This document shows positions 25,966 to 34,619 of a DNA stretch of 64,000 bases, piece by piece. The DNA is taken from assembly GCF_002899715.1 (NCBI RefSeq), contig NZ_PPEK01000006.1:1-64000 (forward strand), written 5' to 3'. The notes under the pieces were generated by a model. That model saw nothing but the letters and a program-made list of their open reading frames with translations, searched no databases and was not told the DNA's origin. Both the position numbers and the translations under genes were made by a program. Numbering within the stretch: the first letter of the stretch is position 1; each line of letters opens with the position of its first letter. The DNA is from Enteroscipio rubneri. GTDB taxonomy: Bacteria > Actinomycetota > Coriobacteriia > Coriobacteriales > Eggerthellaceae.

Positions 25966-26826
25966 TCAGGCGAAAGACGCTGTGCGTTCGGCGGCCTCGG
26001 GCGATACGATCTCGAAGCTGGTGCGCGCACACGGGCTCTCGAGCAGTGTGCGGTCGTCTTTCGCGAAGCGGAAGCGCGCGGGAACGTCGGGGCTTTCGTG
26101 GATGGAGCGCTCCATGGCGCCCTGCTGTGGGGCCTGCAGGCGGCGGCCTTGCGGCTCCGGCAGCTCGATGCGCAGGTCGAGGCCGCGTTGCGCAAGATGG
26201 ACGGCGGTGCTGCTGGCTTCGAGGACATGAACTCCCAGATACGTCGCAAGCCGGTACTCTCTGCCGTCCAGCCATACGATCGCGATGCACCCGGTGAAGC
26301 GCACGCCGGGCAGCGGGATTTCGGCGATCGCGACCATCACGGATGCGTCTTCTGCGAAGTCCATGCTCTGCGCCCAAAGGTACGAGCGAGGGAAGCTGCA
26401 GCCTCGGTCGCCTTCCATGTAGCCGAGCCCCTCGGTGAAGCGCATGACGCTGTCGTCGAGGCTGATCGATCCCTCCACGCGATGCCGCATGCTGAACACG
26501 GTGTGCTTCGTCTCCATGGGCAGCAGTGCGAAAGGCCCCATGATGTCGTAGCGCAGGGGGATGTGCCCGCGGTAGCGAAGACGGCCCACGAGCTCCACGT
26601 CGGGAGTGCGCACGTCCACGTCCATGCCGTTTTGCGCGAAGACGCTGGAGCCGATGCGCATGATGCCGTCTTGGCGGAAGTCTTCCAGCGGATAGGCGAC
26701 GAAATGGGAGGCCGAAGAAGTGATGATCTGGATAAACGCGCTGTCTTGAGCGCGGCCGGGGATGACAGCCAACACGTCATCGCCCTGCTGGTGCTTCATG
26801 TACCATCCCTCGTAGTACGGCTTCAT
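25966..26826 (-). CDS. Tocopherol-cyclase-like family protein
   Basis: A 286-aa soluble protein without signal peptide. KPYYEGWYMKHQ at the N-terminus and HFVAYPLEDFRQDG match what I know of the bacterial tocopherol-cyclase-like family, and the rest is beta-rich. Anaerobic bacteria make no tocopherol, so the name reflects the fold and not the reaction. GAAGGGATC lies before the ATG at 26826; the frame stays open to 27018 but lacks similarity there. It stands alone. Confidence 0.65.
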   Translation of the reverse strand: MKPYYEGWYMKHQQGDDVLAVIPGRAQDSAFIQIITSSASHFVAYPLEDFRQDGIMRIGSSVFAQNGMDVDVRTPDVELVGRLRYRGHIPLRYDIMGPFALLPMETKHTVFSMRHRVEGSISLDDSVMRFTEGLGYMEGDRGCSFPRSYLWAQSMDFAEDASVMVAIAEIPLPGVRFTGCIAIVWLDGREYRLATYLGVHVLEASSTAVHLAQRGLDLRIELPEPQGRRLQAPQQGAMERSIHESPDVPARFRFAKDDRTLLESPCARTSFEIVSPEAAERTASFA

Positions 26827-26924
26827 GCGGATCCCTTCGCATCGGTGCGGACAGCTGCGCCTGAGGCGCAGCGCCGATGCTAGCCCATGGAGGAAGCGGG
26901 CCGGCTTCGCCCGGCCAACCGCAG

Positions 26925-26987
26925 GGCAACGGTCCGCCGACGGGAGTCTGCCGACAGGAGCCTGGTCGGCAACGGTCCGCCGACGGG
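26925..26987. repeat. 20-bp direct repeat
   Basis: The same 20 bases, starting GGCAACGGTCC, occur at 26925-26944 and 26968-26987. Partial copies (GCCGACGGG, GCCGACAGG) lie between, so this looks like a small expanding tandem repeat between genes. Confidence 0.6.
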
Positions 26988-27014
26988 GTGACCTATCGGC
27001 GAGCGATGGCCGGT

Positions 27015-28463
27015 TCAAACGTGCGTCCAGGGCGTCAGAACGCAGCCGTTCGCCTTCACTTCGCCGGGCGCTGCCGCCCGGCAGAAGCCCGGCTCATCGC
27101 AGGGGCCCGAACCGCCGGCCCACGCCTCGAACGCGCCGACGATGCGCTGTGCGGCCTCGCGCGGCAGACGGCGGGCAACGTTCCCCGAAGGATCGATCCC
27201 CCGCGCTTCGCCCAGCTCGAGCGCGTTGACGAACAGCGTATCGGCGCGGCGCCTTCCCTTCCGCATGATCACGAGCGACGCAGGGGGCCGCCCGTCGGCG
27301 AACAGGCCGCCCGGCAGCGCGATCACGGCTTCGACGAGGCCACTTCGGGCCCATGCGCGCCGCGCGGCCGCTTCCCGGCCGCTCTGCGTATGCAGCGCTG
27401 CGTTGCACAGCAGCATGAGCGCGCAGCCGTCCTCCTCCATGCAGGCGACCGTCTGCTGGATCCAGGCGAAGTTCGCCTTGTTGCGCGGCGGCGGGCTGAA
27501 GACCCAGCGCGGATCGGCCGCATCGACGGCCCGATTCGTCCACGTCCCTTGGTTAGGCGGGGGGAAGCACACGCAGACCGCGCTGCGGTGCACGCTCTCG
27601 GGATCGGCGAGGCCGCCGGTGGAGCTGCCGGTGGACGCCACGACGTCGATCGGCTCCTCGCCGGTGCGCGCCAGCGCGGCCAGCAGGCCGTCGGCTACGG
27701 CCAGCACCCCCTCGTCGACCGCGGGAGTGCCGTCGCTCCGGTCTTCGCGCGGCCGGGGCAGCGGCGTGCGCGCGGGCAGCGCATCCGCGCGTTCGAGCCG
27801 GGCGACGTCGTGCGCCGCGAGCATCCAGGCGCGCGCGAGCAGCCCGCGGAACTCTTCGGCTCCCATCCGTTCGCACAGTCCCATCGTTTCGGCGAACTGG
27901 CGTCGCTTTTCGCTTTGCGGCCAGGGCACGATCGCGCTCCGCAGGTCCGCGAGCTCGATGACGCGGGCGGCATTCGTGCCCTTGGCATAGCGGCCGGCAT
28001 CGAGCGCGCCCAGCACGCAGCGGAGGTAAGGGAGATCACCCGGGGCGGGGCGCACGATGTGAAACTGGTCCGAAGCCGAGAAGCGGCCCTGCGCCTCCAC
28101 CACGAGCAGCTTCCCGTCGCGCGTGGACACAGCGCCCTTCGCGCCGACGAGCAGGGCCTCGCCCTCCATGGCGAAGTCGTCGATGCTCGCCTGCTGGAAC
28201 CCACGCAGGTGCAGCGGGTACGGCCCCGAGCGCAGGGGCAGCTCGCGGGCGGCAAGGCGCACGCATTCGGTATCGCCTACGTTCGCGCACGAGCGCAGAT
28301 GCCGTAGGCGCAGGCCGTCGGCGCATGCACGCAGCACGTCGGCGCATGCCGCCTTCAGGAGCCTTGCCCGCTCGTCTCCGTCCGCCAGGAGGCGTTCGAG
28401 CGCGCTACGGATGCGCCGGTCCAGTTCGCTTCGGCGCTCCGCGATCGATTGCGCAGTATCCAT
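27015..28463 (-). CDS. HsdS/HsdM-like DNA methylase-related protein, catalytic motif degenerate
   Basis: A 482-aa protein. The N-terminal half resembles a type I specificity domain (FQIV-type segment DQFHIVRP, YLRCVLGALD, ELADLRSAIVPWP). The C-terminal half follows the N6-adenine methylase HsdM (DPRWVFSPPPRNKANFAWIQQ, GLVEAVIALPGGLFADGRPP). The catalytic NPPF motif is replaced by CFPPPNQG, and no clear SAM-binding motif is seen, only VVASTGSSTGG at a likely place. No restriction subunit is nearby. It may be an inactive DNA-binding relic or a repurposed regulator. AAAGGAAC precedes the ATG. Confidence 0.65.
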   Translation of the reverse strand: MDTAQSIAERRSELDRRIRSALERLLADGDERARLLKAACADVLRACADGLRLRHLRSCANVGDTECVRLAARELPLRSGPYPLHLRGFQQASIDDFAMEGEALLVGAKGAVSTRDGKLLVVEAQGRFSASDQFHIVRPAPGDLPYLRCVLGALDAGRYAKGTNAARVIELADLRSAIVPWPQSEKRRQFAETMGLCERMGAEEFRGLLARAWMLAAHDVARLERADALPARTPLPRPREDRSDGTPAVDEGVLAVADGLLAALARTGEEPIDVVASTGSSTGGLADPESVHRSAVCVCFPPPNQGTWTNRAVDAADPRWVFSPPPRNKANFAWIQQTVACMEEDGCALMLLCNAALHTQSGREAAARRAWARSGLVEAVIALPGGLFADGRPPASLVIMRKGRRRADTLFVNALELGEARGIDPSGNVARRLPREAAQRIVGAFEAWAGGSGPCDEPGFCRAAAPGEVKANGCVLTPWTHV

Positions 28464-28516
28464 GTCCGTTCCTTTCTTCGCACCGTTCCGCAGGCTGCGG
28501 CGTCGGCCCTCGCCTC

Positions 28517-30130
28517 TTACCGTTCGCGCTCGATCTCGTTCAGCGCTTCAATGAGTTCGCGCCGGTTGTGCACGGCCATTTTCGCGTACAGGTTCTTGAG
28601 GTGCGTCTTGACGGTGTTCACCGATATCATGAGGATCTTCGCGATGTCGGTGGAGTTGTATCCCGCCAGCAGCAGCACGGCGACGTCGATCTCGCGGTCG
28701 GTTAGCTTGTACTGCTGCCGGTAGACGGGGTTTTTCCTCAGCTCGTCCTCCGTCACGTTCGCAACCGATATGACCACGCGCTGCAGGGGGTCGTCGGACC
28801 CTTCGCCCTTGCCGGCTCCGTCCGCGCCCACCATGCCGGCGCTTCGCGCGGCTTGACGGGAGAACAGGCCCGACGAGATGGCGGCGAGCGCAACCACGTA
28901 CAGGATGATCACCGAGACGATGAGGATGCCGATGGCGTCCATGCCGATGAACTCCGCCACCGCCATGCACACCATTCGGCCGAACTGGATGGAGAAGTAC
29001 ATGATGCCGCACACGATGCCGCCTACGAACAGGGGATTGCTCCAGAACTCCCGCACCGCGTTGAGCGCGGTCAGAATCACGCACATCGACACGATGGTGA
29101 ACGCGATGTTGTCGACTGCGTAGAGCACCGTCTGCACCTGGACATTCTGGAACGAGGAGAACACCCCGCACGTCGCCATGATCACGAGCAGCACCGAATA
29201 GGTCCGGTAGGAGGTCCTGGTTCCGCCTCCTGCCTTGCCGGTTGCCCAGAACGCCAGCGCGCCTCCCAGGTAGCCGACGGAGAAAAGTGTGCGGATGGCC
29301 TCGTCGGGCAGGAACCCTTCGAGAGAGATCACGCGTTGCGCGCCGCAGACGAAGGCGATCGCCACCAGGCACAAAAGCGAGCGGCGCTCCATGAATATCC
29401 ACGACAGGAACCGCCGGCCCTCCTCCGCGGGCGATCCGCCGCGGCCTACAGGCAGGCGTCCCGCGCCGATGGGCGGCAACGTGGGCCCGGGCGGCGCACC
29501 GCCGTCGGGCGCGAGCGCGGAGCGCGAGGGCTCCCCGTCGTCCGGCAGAGGGGCGGGGCGCGCCGGTTCGTCGGTGCACGTCTTCACGGCGCCCAGGCAG
29601 TAGTACATGAGCGCGCTGCAGCCTGCGACGATCAAGGACAGCGCGCTGAACAGCATGACGGTATCCGGGATGAGGCCGATCGCCAGGATGACGGCCCCCG
29701 AGAGCATCGTGCTCGCCACCATGGCGCGCGCGACGCGGGTCGGCTCCATGCGCGCGTAGACGAGAAACCAGCAGAGGAAGCAGGCGCCCTGGCCGCAACC
29801 GAACAGCGCGCCTGCGACGCTTGCCAAAAACGGCGGCGTGGAATCGCCGACCGCTTGGTACAGGGTGAGCGCGTAGCCGGCGACCAGCAGCGCGAGCGCC
29901 GCGTGCGGGGCTATCCGCTCGGCCGGCTGCGGATGCCGGGCGGCAAGCAGCGCGACAAGGAACAGGCAGCACACCTGGCCGATCTCGGCCGCATGCGCGT
30001 ACAGCGGAAACGTGACAGCGATGTTCTGGCCGAAGAATAGCGGGTTCACCCGTCCGGCGAACAGCCCGAAGAACACGAGCAGGAGCGCATATCCCCCCAC
30101 GACCGCCGCCCGCGTGCGTTTTTCGTTCAT
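28517..30130 (-). CDS. LuxR-type regulator with polytopic membrane sensor domain
   Basis: A 537-aa protein. About twelve membrane segments fill residues 8-440, broken by a Pro-rich cytoplasmic loop around 195-240. The C-terminus has a LuxR helix-turn-helix (KLTDREIDVAVLLLAGYNST, ILMISVNTVKTHLKNLYAKM). This architecture is greatly expanded in Eggerthella, where such genes sit beside FAD reductases and are thought to sense their substrates. Here the reductase gene is directly upstream on the same strand. GGGAGG lies before the ATG, directly after a strong hairpin. Confidence 0.92.
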   Translation of the reverse strand: MNEKRTRAAVVGGYALLLVFFGLFAGRVNPLFFGQNIAVTFPLYAHAAEIGQVCCLFLVALLAARHPQPAERIAPHAALALLVAGYALTLYQAVGDSTPPFLASVAGALFGCGQGACFLCWFLVYARMEPTRVARAMVASTMLSGAVILAIGLIPDTVMLFSALSLIVAGCSALMYYCLGAVKTCTDEPARPAPLPDDGEPSRSALAPDGGAPPGPTLPPIGAGRLPVGRGGSPAEEGRRFLSWIFMERRSLLCLVAIAFVCGAQRVISLEGFLPDEAIRTLFSVGYLGGALAFWATGKAGGGTRTSYRTYSVLLVIMATCGVFSSFQNVQVQTVLYAVDNIAFTIVSMCVILTALNAVREFWSNPLFVGGIVCGIMYFSIQFGRMVCMAVAEFIGMDAIGILIVSVIILYVVALAAISSGLFSRQAARSAGMVGADGAGKGEGSDDPLQRVVISVANVTEDELRKNPVYRQQYKLTDREIDVAVLLLAGYNSTDIAKILMISVNTVKTHLKNLYAKMAVHNRRELIEALNEIERER

Positions 30131-30143
30131 AGCACCCTCCCTG

Positions 30144-30219
30144 GGTTCCTCTTCGGCGAAGCGCCCGGCGCGCTCCGCCGAAGAGGAACCGGAAGCCTCC
30201 TCTGCAAGGCTTCCGGTTC
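30144..30219 (-). promoter_or_regulatory. Two mutually exclusive leader hairpins before LuxR gene
   Basis: Stem A pairs 30144-30158 with 30176-30190 (15 bp). Stem B pairs 30186-30198 with 30207-30219 (13 bp). Both need bases 30186-30190 (GAACC), so only one can form fully. Stem A lies a few bases before the ribosome binding site of the LuxR gene, so the pair could act as terminator/antiterminator or control translation. Confidence 0.6.
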
Positions 30220-30261
30220 GACCGAGATCCGGGTGTAGATTATCCCACTTCTCACGAGCGC

Positions 30262-30295
30262 GCCCGCGGCGCGTCCTTCAGGCTGCGCCGCGGGC
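30262..30295 (-). terminator. GC-rich hairpin after flavoprotein gene
   Basis: GCCCGCGGCGC (30262-30272) pairs with GCGCCGCGGGC (30285-30295), seven bases after the flavoprotein stop in the direction of transcription. No U-tract follows, as is common for actinobacterial terminators. Confidence 0.6.
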
Positions 30296-30301
30296 GGCGG
30301 T

Positions 30302-32041
30302 CTACGCCTTCGCCAGCTCCTTGCCGAGCAGGTAGGGGAAGGTGATGCACGCCATGCCCAGATTCTGTCCCGGAACGCGGAAGTTGTAGAACGTCCCGAA
30401 GGTGTCTCCCATCATCGATCCTACGTTGTACAGCCCTTCGATGGGCGTATTGGCTTCGTCGCATACCTCGCAGTTTGGCGATGTCCGCAAGCCTCCGAGC
30501 ACGCACAGGAACTGCGCGGGGCCCAACTGGTTGTACTGCCCGTAGAACGGACCCTGGTCGATGGGGATGAGGAAGTCCTTGCACTTGTGGTACTGCGTAT
30601 CGTTGCCGGCCGCCACATCGGCGTTGTACTGTTCGATGGTGGCTTTTGCGACGTCTACGTCGATGCCGCCCTTCTCGGCAAGCGCTTTCAAGACGTCGTC
30701 GAGGGTGTCGCCCTTTACGTAGGTGCCCTCATCGACGCCAGCTTCGAACTCGGCTGCTTTCTCGTCGGCGGAGACGGGCGCGATTCCGAGGCTGTCCATG
30801 TTGTTGCCCAGGCCCTCCCATGTATCGAACCGATGGGCGAAGGCGGAATCCCAGACGGTGAATACCTTCTTGTCGGTCTGGCCGCTGATGGCGTATCCTG
30901 CGTACACCGACGTAGTATCTTCGTTGATGAAGCGCTGACCTTCTACGTTAAGCAAGATTCCGGGATGGTTCTGGTCGGAGCATGGCGCGGGGAATCCGTA
31001 CCAACCGATCATCGGGGCGCTCGGAGTGGTGTTCTGCCAAGCGGCCCCCACCCATAGGCCCATCTTCTGGCCATCGCCGGGCATAAGGCCTCCGAACTGG
31101 AACTCTGCGTCGTAGTCGCCAGCACTTTCGGCGACGTAGTCGGCGAAGGCGTTGCAGTATTTGGCCATCATGTCGGGGTCTCCCGAAAAGTCGCCCGTGG
31201 CCATGACGATGGCCTTCGAGCCCTCGAACTTCACGTATTCGCCGTCTTCGTTCGTGGCGATCACAGAGGAAACGCGTCCGGTATTGTCGTTCTCGCGGAC
31301 GAGGTACTCGGCTTTCGTGTTGTAGCGGATGCTGCCGCCGTTGTCGAGGATGTACTGCTCCAGGGTCGCGGTGAGCAGAGGCTCGCCGTCGTTAGCCGAG
31401 TTCTGTATCTCGGGGCCGTAGAAGTTGTGCGCGCCGCTTGGGATGCTGAACGTGCCATTGGGGTCGGCGTAGGGCAGTTCGAGCGTGGTGGTGTAGCCGG
31501 CAGCTTCCATAATGTCGGTGACCCAGTCCATAGCTTCGCCTGACTCGTTAATCCATTTCCACCACTTGCGCGAGTCCATACGGTAGCCCTGGCGTGCGAT
31601 CTCGTTGTTGAAGTGCGCGGCCACCGTATCGGGTGTGTAGGCAAGTCCAAGGCGTGCCTGCGTTTTCGTGCCCACCGCATGGTTCGAGCCGCCGCGCGAA
31701 ACGGCCTTCGTGCCGGCGGAGAACAACGTGCAGCTGCCGCCGTGTCCCAGTACGGAAGCGGCTGCCATGAGACCCGATACACCCGATCCTATGACGATCA
31801 CGTCGTCGGCGATGGTCTCGACCAGCTGGCTATCGTCTACGGGCTCGGGCGGCACTTCGAAGCTCCAGGTGAGGTTGCCGTAGGCCTCGGCGGTCATCGG
31901 TCCTACCACCGCGGCTGCTTCCGAAGACGAAGTGGGTTGCTGCGGGCTGCACCCGGCGATCATAGCGCCCGATGCCGTCGCGGCCCCTGCGACGAGCGCT
32001 CCCTTGAGAAAGCTTCTGCGGTCGAATGCGTGTGTGCTCAT
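30302..32041 (-). CDS. FAD-dependent fumarate-reductase-like flavoprotein, Tat lipoprotein
   Basis: A 579-aa extracytoplasmic reductase. The Tat signal DRRSFLKGALVAGAA ends in a lipobox-like MIAGC, so it is probably membrane-tethered. FAD binding is shown by DDVIVIGSGVSGLMAAASV and AVSRGGSNHAVG; the capping and C-terminal domains follow fumarate reductase (SAPMIGWYG, YNVGSMMGDTFGTF). No CxxCH heme motif is present, so electrons must come from a separate carrier. AGGAGGG precedes the ATG at 32041. Substrates of such Eggerthella paralogues include diverse organic acceptors; this one cannot be specified. The LuxR gene downstream is its likely regulator. Confidence 0.9.
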   Translation of the reverse strand: MSTHAFDRRSFLKGALVAGAATASGAMIAGCSPQQPTSSSEAAAVVGPMTAEAYGNLTWSFEVPPEPVDDSQLVETIADDVIVIGSGVSGLMAAASVLGHGGSCTLFSAGTKAVSRGGSNHAVGTKTQARLGLAYTPDTVAAHFNNEIARQGYRMDSRKWWKWINESGEAMDWVTDIMEAAGYTTTLELPYADPNGTFSIPSGAHNFYGPEIQNSANDGEPLLTATLEQYILDNGGSIRYNTKAEYLVRENDNTGRVSSVIATNEDGEYVKFEGSKAIVMATGDFSGDPDMMAKYCNAFADYVAESAGDYDAEFQFGGLMPGDGQKMGLWVGAAWQNTTPSAPMIGWYGFPAPCSDQNHPGILLNVEGQRFINEDTTSVYAGYAISGQTDKKVFTVWDSAFAHRFDTWEGLGNNMDSLGIAPVSADEKAAEFEAGVDEGTYVKGDTLDDVLKALAEKGGIDVDVAKATIEQYNADVAAGNDTQYHKCKDFLIPIDQGPFYGQYNQLGPAQFLCVLGGLRTSPNCEVCDEANTPIEGLYNVGSMMGDTFGTFYNFRVPGQNLGMACITFPYLLGKELAKA

Positions 32042-32267
32042 GGTCCCTCCTACAAGACGTCGACGGGCAGTCGGCCCGCCGCGCGGCCGCTCCCATCGGG
32101 CCGCTTCGGCGTCAGTGTAGGATTGACGCAGGCCGGAATCCTCACACCAGGTGGGTGAGATTCGCACGTTTCACTTCGTCGTCTGACCGGATCATCGTCG
32201 AAAGCATCGAGCGGGATTTGGAGCACGCCTGCTATCCTGTCGTCCGTCTCGGCGTGGCGAAATAAAA

Positions 32268-32294
32268 GCGCCTCTCGAGCGAGTCGAGAGGCGC
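32268..32294 (-). terminator. Intrinsic terminator, original terminator of tRNA-Phe
   Basis: An 11-bp stem (GCGCCTCTCGA with its complement) and loop GCGAG, followed on the minus strand by TTTTATTT. It lies just beyond the left tRNA-Phe repeat and points in the tRNA direction, so it probably ended the tRNA-Phe transcript before the 8.2 kb element inserted between them. Confidence 0.8.
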
Positions 32295-32304
32295 GGTGCA
32301 CGCG

Positions 32305-32337
32305 ATGGTGGTCGGAGGGGGACTTGAACCCTCGACA
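32305..32337. repeat. attL: 33-bp tRNA-Phe 3'-end repeat
   Basis: Identical over 33 bases to 40449-40481 (starts ATGGTGGTCGG, ends CCCTCGACA). It carries the T-arm, acceptor and CCA part of tRNA-Phe and nothing of the anticodon arm, the usual remnant left by tRNA-targeted integration. Confidence 0.95.
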
Positions 32338-32433
32338 TGTAACGCCTGGTCAAACCTATGAAACCTTGATGGATCATTTACGAACAACCGAGGGGAACAG
32401 AGGGGCTTGTAAGACTCCGTAACTCCCTGTAGT

Positions 32434-32454
32434 CATGTACAGAATTCGTACACG
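32434..32454 (+). repeat. Candidate integrase arm site, left copy
   Basis: A 21-base motif CATGTACA-NNN-TTCGTACACG that recurs at 40346-40366 in the same orientation, with differences only in the three middle bases. It lies about 97 bases inside the left attachment core; the right copy lies about 83 bases inside the right core. Both hold the inverted half-sites TGTAC/GTACA. Confidence 0.65.
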
Positions 32455-32472
32455 TTACAGAGAGGGCCATCA

Positions 32473-32661
32473 ATGGAGAAGCATGCAACCGTCTTAAATC
32501 TTGAACTGGAGCCGTTGTATAACGATTTGCTCAACTTAGCTAGCCTATTGCTCGCTGTGGGGGATGCGCTTGAAAACGAAGGGAATCTATATGCTGGTGC
32601 CGTAGTTGTAGCACGTCGTGAGCTTGCAAAAGTCGCCGAGACGGTGAAGTGGGCTGTATAG
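32473..32661 (+). CDS. Small hypothetical protein
   Basis: A 62-aa mostly helical protein starting MEKHATVLNLELEPLYNDLL. AGAGAGGG lies upstream with reasonable spacing. It is the first frame inside attL and is not recognised. The Leu- and Ala-rich centre could form an amphipathic or short membrane helix. Evidence for expression is only the ribosome site and position. Confidence 0.45.
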   Translation: MEKHATVLNLELEPLYNDLLNLASLLLAVGDALENEGNLYAGAVVVARRELAKVAETVKWAV

Positions 32662-32755
32662 CAGTAGCGACTCCCCCGCAGAAGCCGCTACTGCTTGAAT
32701 CGCAAGGGATGGAGGGCGGGCAACACCGTACTCCCGGGATGAATAATCTAAGTAA

Positions 32756-33364
32756 TCAGCGCATGACAAGGGGCATCGGCAAAAGGAAAGCGACGAGAAA
32801 TCCAATGAGGATAACCGTTGCGTACATACCAAAGCCCCACCGCTTCTCGCTCTTGGAGCCGTGCAGCCTTACGGCTCCAATATTTATCCCCGTGGCGATG
32901 GCGGCAAGGAGCGCGCCGCCCACTACCGTGAGGTAAAAGCCGAACCCCACATAGGAATTGTTCGCAGAAACACCGGCGATATGCATGAGGCCGAAAACCA
33001 ACGAAAGCGCAGCAAAGGCCGCCTCTATAGCTGCTGCATTTTTGCTGGGGGTTCTCAAGTAGTAGAAGAAGAACCCAGCGGCGGTTGAGAGGACGGCGAG
33101 CAATTGCACCGCCGCGATGATGTATGCGTCGGTGGAAATTGCGTAGTGCAGGAACATGGATAGAGCGAAATAACCAGCCACAAGAAAGGCGGCTGCGTTC
33201 ACGACTAGGCCGCCCATGGGGGTCTTTCGTGGTGCAATAGGGGGTGCGGCTGTCGGTTTATTGACCGGTGCGGTTTCGGCGGGGGCGGCACCCGTCTTCG
33301 TGCCGCATCCATCGCAAAACCTCGCATCGTCGTTCAGCTTCTTACCGCAGTTTTGACAATACAT
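32756..33364 (-). CDS. Zinc-ribbon membrane protein
   Basis: A 202-aa protein with an N-terminal double-CxxC zinc ribbon (MYCQNCGKKLNDDARFCDGC), a Pro/Ala-rich linker and four to five membrane segments (residues 52-200). Such zinc-ribbon membrane proteins are widespread and mostly uncharacterised. It lies 13 bases after the 72-aa gene and so ends an apparent three-gene operon that starts with the nuclease-like protein; a membrane effector role is conceivable but unproven. Confidence 0.8.
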   Translation of the reverse strand: MYCQNCGKKLNDDARFCDGCGTKTGAAPAETAPVNKPTAAPPIAPRKTPMGGLVVNAAAFLVAGYFALSMFLHYAISTDAYIIAAVQLLAVLSTAAGFFFYYLRTPSKNAAAIEAAFAALSLVFGLMHIAGVSANNSYVGFGFYLTVVGGALLAAIATGINIGAVRLHGSKSEKRWGFGMYATVILIGFLVAFLLPMPLVMR

Positions 33365-33377
33365 CAGACTATCCTCC

Positions 33378-33596
33378 CTACAGTTCGCGGGCGGTGTTGG
33401 TGCCCGTGTCCAGCTCGAAGCGCTTGCGGATGTCGCCGGTCAGCTCCACGGTTGCCACGGTGCCATCGATGGTCACCGACGCTATGTCGCTGTCGTAGCC
33501 CGACCATCCGGAGAGGGTCGCGTAGACCTCTCGCATGCCGTCCTCGAAGACGATGGCGCGGGTGCTGGGGTCGGTCTTGTCGTTATACGCGTACAT
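33378..33596 (-). CDS. Small hypothetical protein coupled to nuclease gene
   Basis: A 72-aa beta-rich protein (AIVFEDGMREVYATLSGWSG, VTIDGTVATVELTG) of unknown function. Its ATG shares a base with the stop of the nuclease-like gene (TGATG), and GGGAG lies just upstream, so the two are translationally coupled. Small size and coupling would suit a partner or antidote of the nuclease. Confidence 0.65.
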   Translation of the reverse strand: MYAYNDKTDPSTRAIVFEDGMREVYATLSGWSGYDSDIASVTIDGTVATVELTGDIRKRFELDTGTNTAREL

Positions 33597-34240
33597 CACA
33601 GGCTCCCTTCGCTCGGCTGGGCGTTCTTCGCGTTCTCGGTCGCCGCTTCTCTCACGGCATCGGCGAGGTCTTCAAGCTCGATGACCCTGCGCGCGCCAAG
33701 CGCGGCGAGCTGCGGGAGGCTGATGCTGCCTTGCGTGCCGCGTTCGTTCAGCTTCGAGGTGGGCAGCACGTAGAACTCCCATTGGGAGAGGTCGAGCGGG
33801 TTGGGGTTCATCATGTCCTGGATGGTGCAGTTCTCAAAGGCGAATACGTACACGTCGGCCTGACGGCGCACCGCTTCTTCATAGGTGTTGTCTTCCGGGT
33901 TCCATGCGCGCGACGGGCGCGTGCTGAACGAGGGGATGGAGAGCGCTTTCTGCCCCCATACTTGAATGTACGCGGAGGTCTTCACCTCCACCTTGACCCG
34001 CTCGGCCTCCCACAGTATGTCGTAGGCTCCCCATTCCTCGCTGGTGCCGCCCGCGCAGTCGAGCGCAAGGCTCACGAGGTACTCCGCGAACTTGCCGCGC
34101 TCGGCGTTGCTGTTCAGCTCGGAGTGCGCCCAGCGCCAATAGTCTTGCACACACGCAATCTTCCTGCCCTCGCACAGGATGGGTTCGCCGCCGGTCTTCG
34201 GCGTGCATCGTATGACGGGGTACTTGATTTTCTCTGCCAT
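33596..34240 (-). CDS. PD-(D/E)XK-like nuclease, candidate restriction or defence protein
   Basis: A 214-aa protein with the layout of a PD-(D/E)XK fold: Glu53 in GKFAEYLVSLAL, Asp74 in WGAYDILWE and Glu85-x-Lys87 in VKVEVKTSAYIQVW. A beta-rich end (QWEFYVLPTSKLNE) and a helical, Glu/Ala-rich tail follow. The ATG at 34240 has GGAGG upstream. It heads a leftward operon and is divergent from an Xre regulator of controller-protein type. No methylase is adjacent, so a plain type II restriction pair is unlikely; an abortive or conditional nuclease is possible. Confidence 0.7.
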   Translation of the reverse strand: MAEKIKYPVIRCTPKTGGEPILCEGRKIACVQDYWRWAHSELNSNAERGKFAEYLVSLALDCAGGTSEEWGAYDILWEAERVKVEVKTSAYIQVWGQKALSIPSFSTRPSRAWNPEDNTYEEAVRRQADVYVFAFENCTIQDMMNPNPLDLSQWEFYVLPTSKLNERGTQGSISLPQLAALGARRVIELEDLADAVREAATENAKNAQPSEGSL

Positions 34241-34265
34241 GCATCCTCCAATCGATCTCCTTCTC

Positions 34266-34299
34266 ACACTATATCGCAGATTGTCACCGATATAGGTGT
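34266..34299. promoter_or_regulatory. Candidate Xre operator between divergent genes
   Basis: ACACTATATCG (34266-34276) is opposed by CGATATAGGTGT (34288-34299), one base short of perfect symmetry. CATATAG and CTATAG follow within 20 bases. The stretch is the only spacer between the nuclease-like gene and the divergent Xre gene, so it is the natural place for autoregulated divergent promoters. Confidence 0.5.
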
Positions 34300-34353
34300 A
34301 ACTCATATAGGGCTATAGGAAACGATGTGAGCCTATCGGAGAAAGGCTCACGC

Positions 34354-34584
34354 ATGACTGAACTGGATATAAAGATGAGGACGGGTCTTCGCATCAAAGA
34401 GCTGCGCGCGAAGACCGGCCTGAGCCAGGAGAGCTTCGCATGGGGCATCGGCATGGCGAGAACGTACTTCGCGGAGGTGGAGACCGGCAAACGCAACATG
34501 TCGCTCGTGAACCTTGAACGAATAGCGGATGGCCTCGGCGTGACCTTGACAGAGTTCTTTGATTCGGAATTGTTCGACAAATAG
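34354..34584 (+). CDS. Xre-family regulator (controller-protein-like)
   Basis: A 76-aa HTH_3 protein (RIKELRAKTGLSQESFAWGI, YFAEVETGKRNMSLVNLERI) ending in VTLTEFFDSELF, close in form to controller proteins of restriction systems. The ATG at 34354 has GAGAAAGG upstream. A hairpin (GTGAGCCT 34327-34334 with AGGCTCAC 34344-34351) overlaps this ribosome site and may be an operator or a translational lock. The frame stays open to 34327. Confidence 0.85.
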   Translation: MTELDIKMRTGLRIKELRAKTGLSQESFAWGIGMARTYFAEVETGKRNMSLVNLERIADGLGVTLTEFFDSELFDK

Positions 34585-34619
34585 TATCGCCTAAATAAAT
34601 AATCAGGGAGGTAAGGCTT

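Noticed and set aside
26925-26987. 20-bp repeats as an attachment site
   Set aside because: Only 23 bases separate the copies, and no integrase or tRNA is near; a local tandem repeat is simpler.
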